Assembly: GCA_021812905.1 (NCBI GenBank) | Contig: JAKAMM010000094.1 | Span: forward strand, 1-6,749 | Length of the DNA: 6,749 bases | Reading direction: 5' to 3' | DNA from: Chloroflexota bacterium | Lineage (GTDB): Bacteria > Chloroflexota > Anaerolineae > Anaerolineales > Villigracilaceae | Notes under the pieces: model-generated | Databases searched by the model: none | Seen by the model: the letters and a program-made list of their open reading frames with translations, nothing else | What the model was told of the DNA's origin: nothing | Made by a program: the position numbers and the translations under genes | Shown: piece after piece, positions 4,984 through 6,749 of the stretch | Numbering within the stretch: position 1 is the stretch's first letter | How the letters are laid out: each line of letters starts with the position of its first letter

Positions 4984-5014
4984 AGCCCCCAAAGGCTGAA
5001 AACCTTTGCGGGCT
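4984..5014. repeat. 12-nt-arm hairpin in intergenic region
   Basis: AGCCCCCAAAGG (4984-4995) and CCTTTGCGGGCT (5003-5014) pair at 11 of 12 positions (a single C-C mismatch) around the loop CTGAAAA. No T-run follows, so it is not a typical terminator. The surrounding 4963-5103 holds no gene I can support. Confidence 0.6.
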
Positions 5015-5103
5015 ATTGCATTCGCGTGAACAGGGCTGGCATGAAAACGACAGGAGAAGATCAATCGCAAATAACAAACATCCACTTCTCACAGTAATTC
5101 GAA

Positions 5104-5150
5104 TCACCAGTGTTTGACCGGAGAGAGATTGTTCTCCGGCCTTTTCGATT
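5104..5150 (+). repeat. post-ssb segment, copy 2 of a degenerate direct repeat
   Basis: TCACCAG (5104-5110), TGTTTGA (5111-5117) and TTCTCCGGCCTTTTC (5132-5146) repeat the three blocks found after ssb at 4275-4347, here directly joined or closer together. Confidence 0.6.
5118..5145 (+). terminator. intrinsic terminator, second copy
   Basis: CCGGAGA (5118-5124) pairs with TCTCCGG (5133-5139) around an 8-nt loop, followed by CC and TTTT. It is weaker than the copy after ssb. There is no intact gene just upstream, so it would end read-through from the MNT/HEPN remnant. Confidence 0.75.
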
Positions 5151-5227
5151 TCCAAGGCGGTTCGCTTCCAAGCCCTTTGTAGTTTGAGGGTCGAATCATT
5201 CCAATCCTACATAAGGAGAATGATCAT

Positions 5228-5593
5228 GTGGAGAACTCGAAGAACCCGACTCTGGCGACTGTAACGTCCGCCGAGAACTTGACATCCGGGCACATCCTGC
5301 AGTTCATCGAAGAGGCGCGCCAAAATGCGGTGGCTCATCTGAACCCGCAACAGGTGCGCGCGCAGCAGGCCATCCGCGTGATCAACGCGCGGGGCACGCA
5401 AAAAACGTTCATCAAGGCTGCGAATGGAACCATCAAGATGGCTTCAACCGAGACGGGAACCGGCCAGTCGCGCAACCTCGTCGAAGGTGAATTGACCATC
5501 AAGATCACCGACGAGAAAAAGCCGGCGTTGGTTGTAGCCGGTAATTTCACGGCGGTCATCATGCCTGAGCTGGATGCCGCGCCGAGACAATAA
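5228..5593 (+). CDS. unknown 121-residue protein with GTG start
   Basis: This frame begins at GTG 5228, 9 nt after AAGGAG (5213-5218). Two ATGs at 5220 and 5226 are closer to or better placed for the same ribosome binding site, but open a different frame that stops after 12-14 codons. The GTG overlaps ATG 5226 as ATGTG. The product has no signal peptide or membrane segment. Residues about 15-53 should be helical (SGHILQFIEEARQNAVAHL, then QQVRAQQAIRVI). Residues 55-113 look beta-rich (TFIKAANGTIKMAS, GELTIKITDEKKPALVVAGN). A gene this long with regular codon use is probably real, but I recognise no family. It is followed by a Phd/PIN module with its own promoter, so it is likely a single-gene unit. 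Confidence 0.65.
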   Translation: MENSKNPTLATVTSAENLTSGHILQFIEEARQNAVAHLNPQQVRAQQAIRVINARGTQKTFIKAANGTIKMASTETGTGQSRNLVEGELTIKITDEKKPALVVAGNFTAVIMPELDAAPRQ

Positions 5594-5622
5594 AGGACAT
5601 CGGACAGTTATGCGAGGTTTCA

Positions 5623-5656
5623 AATGTGCCTACTTGTACTATAATGCAACCACATT
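5623..5656. promoter_or_regulatory. promoter and possible operator of the Phd/PIN module
   Basis: A consensus TATAAT lies at 5640-5645. No good -35 stands at the right distance; TTTCAA at 5618-5623 with a 16-bp spacer is the best. AATGTG (5623-5628) and CACATT (5651-5656) form a short inverted repeat centred on the -10, as expected for autoregulation by a Phd-type antitoxin. Confidence 0.5.
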
Positions 5657-5668
5657 AAGGAGAATCCC

Positions 5669-5959
5669 ATGACAAACATGCGAGTTGGAACGCGTGAGCT
5701 CAAATCAAAATTAAGCGAGTACCTGCGCCGCGTGAAAGCCGGAGAGACCATCATCGTTACGGAACGCGGCAAGACCATTGGGCAGATCGTACCGGTCAAG
5801 CCGACCCTGGAAAAACGACTCAAAGGTCTGGTGCAAGCGGGCCTTGTGGAATGGAACGGGGAAAAATACCAACCCAAGAGTCCAGCGGCGCGTAACCGCA
5901 GTTCCAAACAGCTTTCCGACCTGGTGATCGAGGATCGTGATGGCAATCATCTATCTTGA
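5669..5959 (+). CDS. Phd/YefM-family antitoxin
   Basis: The gene encodes 96 residues with AAGGAG at 5657-5662, 6 nt before the ATG. Residues 4-45 have the Phd/YefM N-terminal fold: MRVGTRELKSKLSEYLRRVK, then AGETIIVTERGKTIGQIVPV. This domain dimerises and binds operator DNA. The remainder is basic and less ordered (LVEWNGEKYQPKSPAARNRS) and should occupy the toxin's active site. The gene overlaps the downstream PIN toxin by 20 nt, a common coupling that keeps antitoxin in step with toxin. The short inverted repeat around the -10 upstream is the likely operator. Confidence 0.9.
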   Translation: MTNMRVGTRELKSKLSEYLRRVKAGETIIVTERGKTIGQIVPVKPTLEKRLKGLVQAGLVEWNGEKYQPKSPAARNRSSKQLSDLVIEDRDGNHLS

Positions 5960-6386
5960 TGCCAGCGCGTTGGTAAAACAGTATGTGCAAGAGATTGGTT
6001 CCAGGGAAGTCCAAAAACTGATCAAATCTGCAGACCATTCCGGAACGAGTCTCATTACCCGCACCGAGATGGCGGCGGCTTTGGCCCGCGCGGCTCGAAC
6101 GAAGATCCTTCCATCGAGCGAAGCGCAGGCTGCCTGGAATCAATTCGATGGTGAATGGTCCGCGTTATCACGGTTCTATGTGTCCAGGCAGATCATTGAT
6201 CGCGCAGCTGAACTAGCATGGCAATTTCCCCTGCGCGGTTTTGATGCAGTCCATCTGGCTACTGCCGTTCTATGGCAGCAGACCCTGGAAACGCAGATCA
6301 GCGTGGCAACCTTTGACCGTGAATTATGGGACGCAGCGCAGCAGGCCGGTTTGACCGTCTGGCCCGCAGACCTTTCCATCAAGTAA
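5940..6386 (+). CDS. PIN-domain toxin (VapC-like ribonuclease)
   Basis: The 148-residue protein starts at ATG 5940, with GAGG at 5930-5933 and a 6-nt spacer inside the antitoxin gene; a GTG at 5937 would add only one residue. The four acidic positions are present: Asp7 in IYLDASALVKQYV, Glu43 in TRTEMAAALARA, Asp102 in LRGFDAVHLATA, and Asp126 in VATFDRELWDAA. This fits a magnesium-dependent endoribonuclease toxin, silenced by the overlapping Phd-type antitoxin. The DAVHLATA and TFDREL motifs put it in a different PIN branch from the toxin at 2265. No terminator is apparent after it. Confidence 0.92.
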   Translation: MAIIYLDASALVKQYVQEIGSREVQKLIKSADHSGTSLITRTEMAAALARAARTKILPSSEAQAAWNQFDGEWSALSRFYVSRQIIDRAAELAWQFPLRGFDAVHLATAVLWQQTLETQISVATFDRELWDAAQQAGLTVWPADLSIK

Positions 6387-6481
6387 GCCCATAGCCGAAA
6401 ATTCAGCTTTCAGAATAACGAGGTGTCCCCTGACATATTGTCATTGACAAGCCGAATCATCAGTTTGGAAGTGGGCTATGC
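6387..6481. other. short intergenic region with TGACA/TGTCA half-sites
   Basis: No gene is present. TGACA (6431-6435), TGTCA (6439-6443) and TGACA (6445-6449) alternate in orientation, giving two overlapping small palindromes. They may be chance or a binding site. I see no terminator for the preceding toxin gene. Confidence 0.35.
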
Positions 6482-6510
6482 TTGACAATTCTCTTGGGTT
6501 GTAATATAGT
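6482..6510 (+). promoter_or_regulatory. sigma70-type promoter
   Basis: TTGACA (6482-6487) and TATAGT (6505-6510) with a 17-bp spacer form a near-consensus promoter for the antitoxin gene at 6550. Confidence 0.85.
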
Positions 6511-6525
6511 CAATATCAGTAATAT
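6503..6525 (+). promoter_or_regulatory. three AATAT motifs at 9-bp steps
   Basis: AATAT occurs at 6503, 6512 and 6521, with GTAATAT for the first and third copies. The series begins inside the -10 and runs past the start of transcription, a place where an autoregulatory antitoxin would bind. Confidence 0.4.
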
Positions 6526-6549
6526 GCAATTAATGAGGAGTGAATCAAA

Positions 6550-6749
6550 ATGACCGTTCAAATCAGTATTGGACAAGTTAAACGTGATATTTCCGAACTC
6601 ATCAACCGGGTTGCCTACGGTGGTGAAAGGATTGTCCTGACCTCGCGCGGCAAACCCAAGGCCGTCCTCGTTAGTGTGTCTGATTACGAGCAAATCCTGG
6701 CACAGCGTAAGGCCCGGTTCGCGGTGGTGAACGAAATACGGAACGCAGC
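6550..6749 (+). CDS. Phd/YefM-family antitoxin, 3' end beyond the window
   Basis: The frame opens at ATG 6550, with GAGGAG at 6535-6540 and a 9-nt spacer, and stays open to the window edge (66 full codons). It reads MTVQISIGQVKRDISELINR, then VAYGGERIVLTSRGKPKAVL and VSVSDYEQILAQRK. This is the classical Phd/YefM N-terminal domain, including the SRGKPKAVLVS strand and the SDYE helix start. A toxin gene, often PIN or RelE-like, is expected just beyond the window. It differs clearly from the antitoxin at 5669, so it is a separate module rather than a recent duplicate. Confidence 0.9.
   Translation, partial: MTVQISIGQVKRDISELINRVAYGGERIVLTSRGKPKAVLVSVSDYEQILAQRKARFAVVNEIRNA

Noticed and set aside
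4943..5155. 70-residue frame on the - strand
   Set aside because: It starts inside a terminator stem, covers the hairpin at 4984-5014, and has no ribosome binding site or motif.
5620..5946. 108-residue frame on the - strand
   Set aside because: It is the mirror of the Phd/YefM antitoxin gene, which has clear family motifs, promoter and ribosome binding site.
6431..6449. Alternating TGACA/TGTCA/TGACA as an insertion-sequence end or operator
   Set aside because: Only 5-bp half-sites, with no matching inverted repeat or transposase in the window; noted as a feature of the intergenic region only.
1..6749. CRISPR array, tRNA, rRNA or transposase
   Set aside because: No regular repeat-spacer series, no tRNA cloverleaf pattern, and no DDE, serine or tyrosine recombinase motifs were seen in any convincing frame.

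Overview
The window looks like accessory DNA from a bacterium with ordinary Shine-Dalgarno sites, sigma70-type promoters (TTGACA, 17 bp, TATGCT or TATAGT) and roughly balanced GC content. Nearly every convincing gene lies on the + strand. It holds a small CHC2/Toprim primase-like protein, a single-stranded-DNA-binding protein (SSB), several short proteins I cannot assign, and at least four toxin-antitoxin type modules. There are no ribosomal, biosynthetic or central-metabolism genes. That mix suggests a plasmid, an integrative element or a genomic island. I cannot fix the taxon from sequence alone. The density of PIN and MNT/HEPN modules and the small anchored protein would fit an environmental phylum such as Chloroflexota, but this is a weak inference.

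Layout, left to right. 1-429: mostly no convincing gene; one possible 36-residue ORF, then a stretch with consecutive hairpins and a 16-bp perfect palindrome. 430-2001: a probable operon of a 67-residue charged protein, the primase-like protein (overlapping it by 29 nt) and a three-helix membrane protein. 2015-2684: an AbrB/MazE-type antitoxin and PIN toxin with an inverted-repeat operator over the promoter. 2708-3623: a promoter region with two direct repeats, a two-gene unit joined by ATGA (unknown 89-residue protein, then an anchored extracytoplasmic protein), and a strong terminator. 3838-4341: SSB and its terminator. 4394-4962: an intact MNT nucleotidyltransferase antitoxin with a good promoter, followed by a wrecked HEPN toxin gene. 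4984-5145: a hairpin and a second, degenerate copy of the ssb terminator region. 5228-5593: an unknown 121-residue protein with competing start codons. 5640-6386: a Phd/YefM antitoxin and PIN toxin. 6482-6749: a promoter and the first part of another Phd/YefM antitoxin, cut by the window edge.

How it fits together. The primase and SSB are what a self-replicating or conjugating element would use to handle single-stranded DNA. The toxin-antitoxin modules would stabilise such an element or defend it. The broken HEPN gene, the duplicated terminator segment and the shared 16-bp repeat near two gene ends suggest a region shaped by repeated insertion, duplication and deletion. Nothing here proves a new system. 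The best leads for something undescribed are the 2827-3551 gene pair, the 121-residue protein at 5228, the small protein coupled to the primase, and the structured segment at 212-307.
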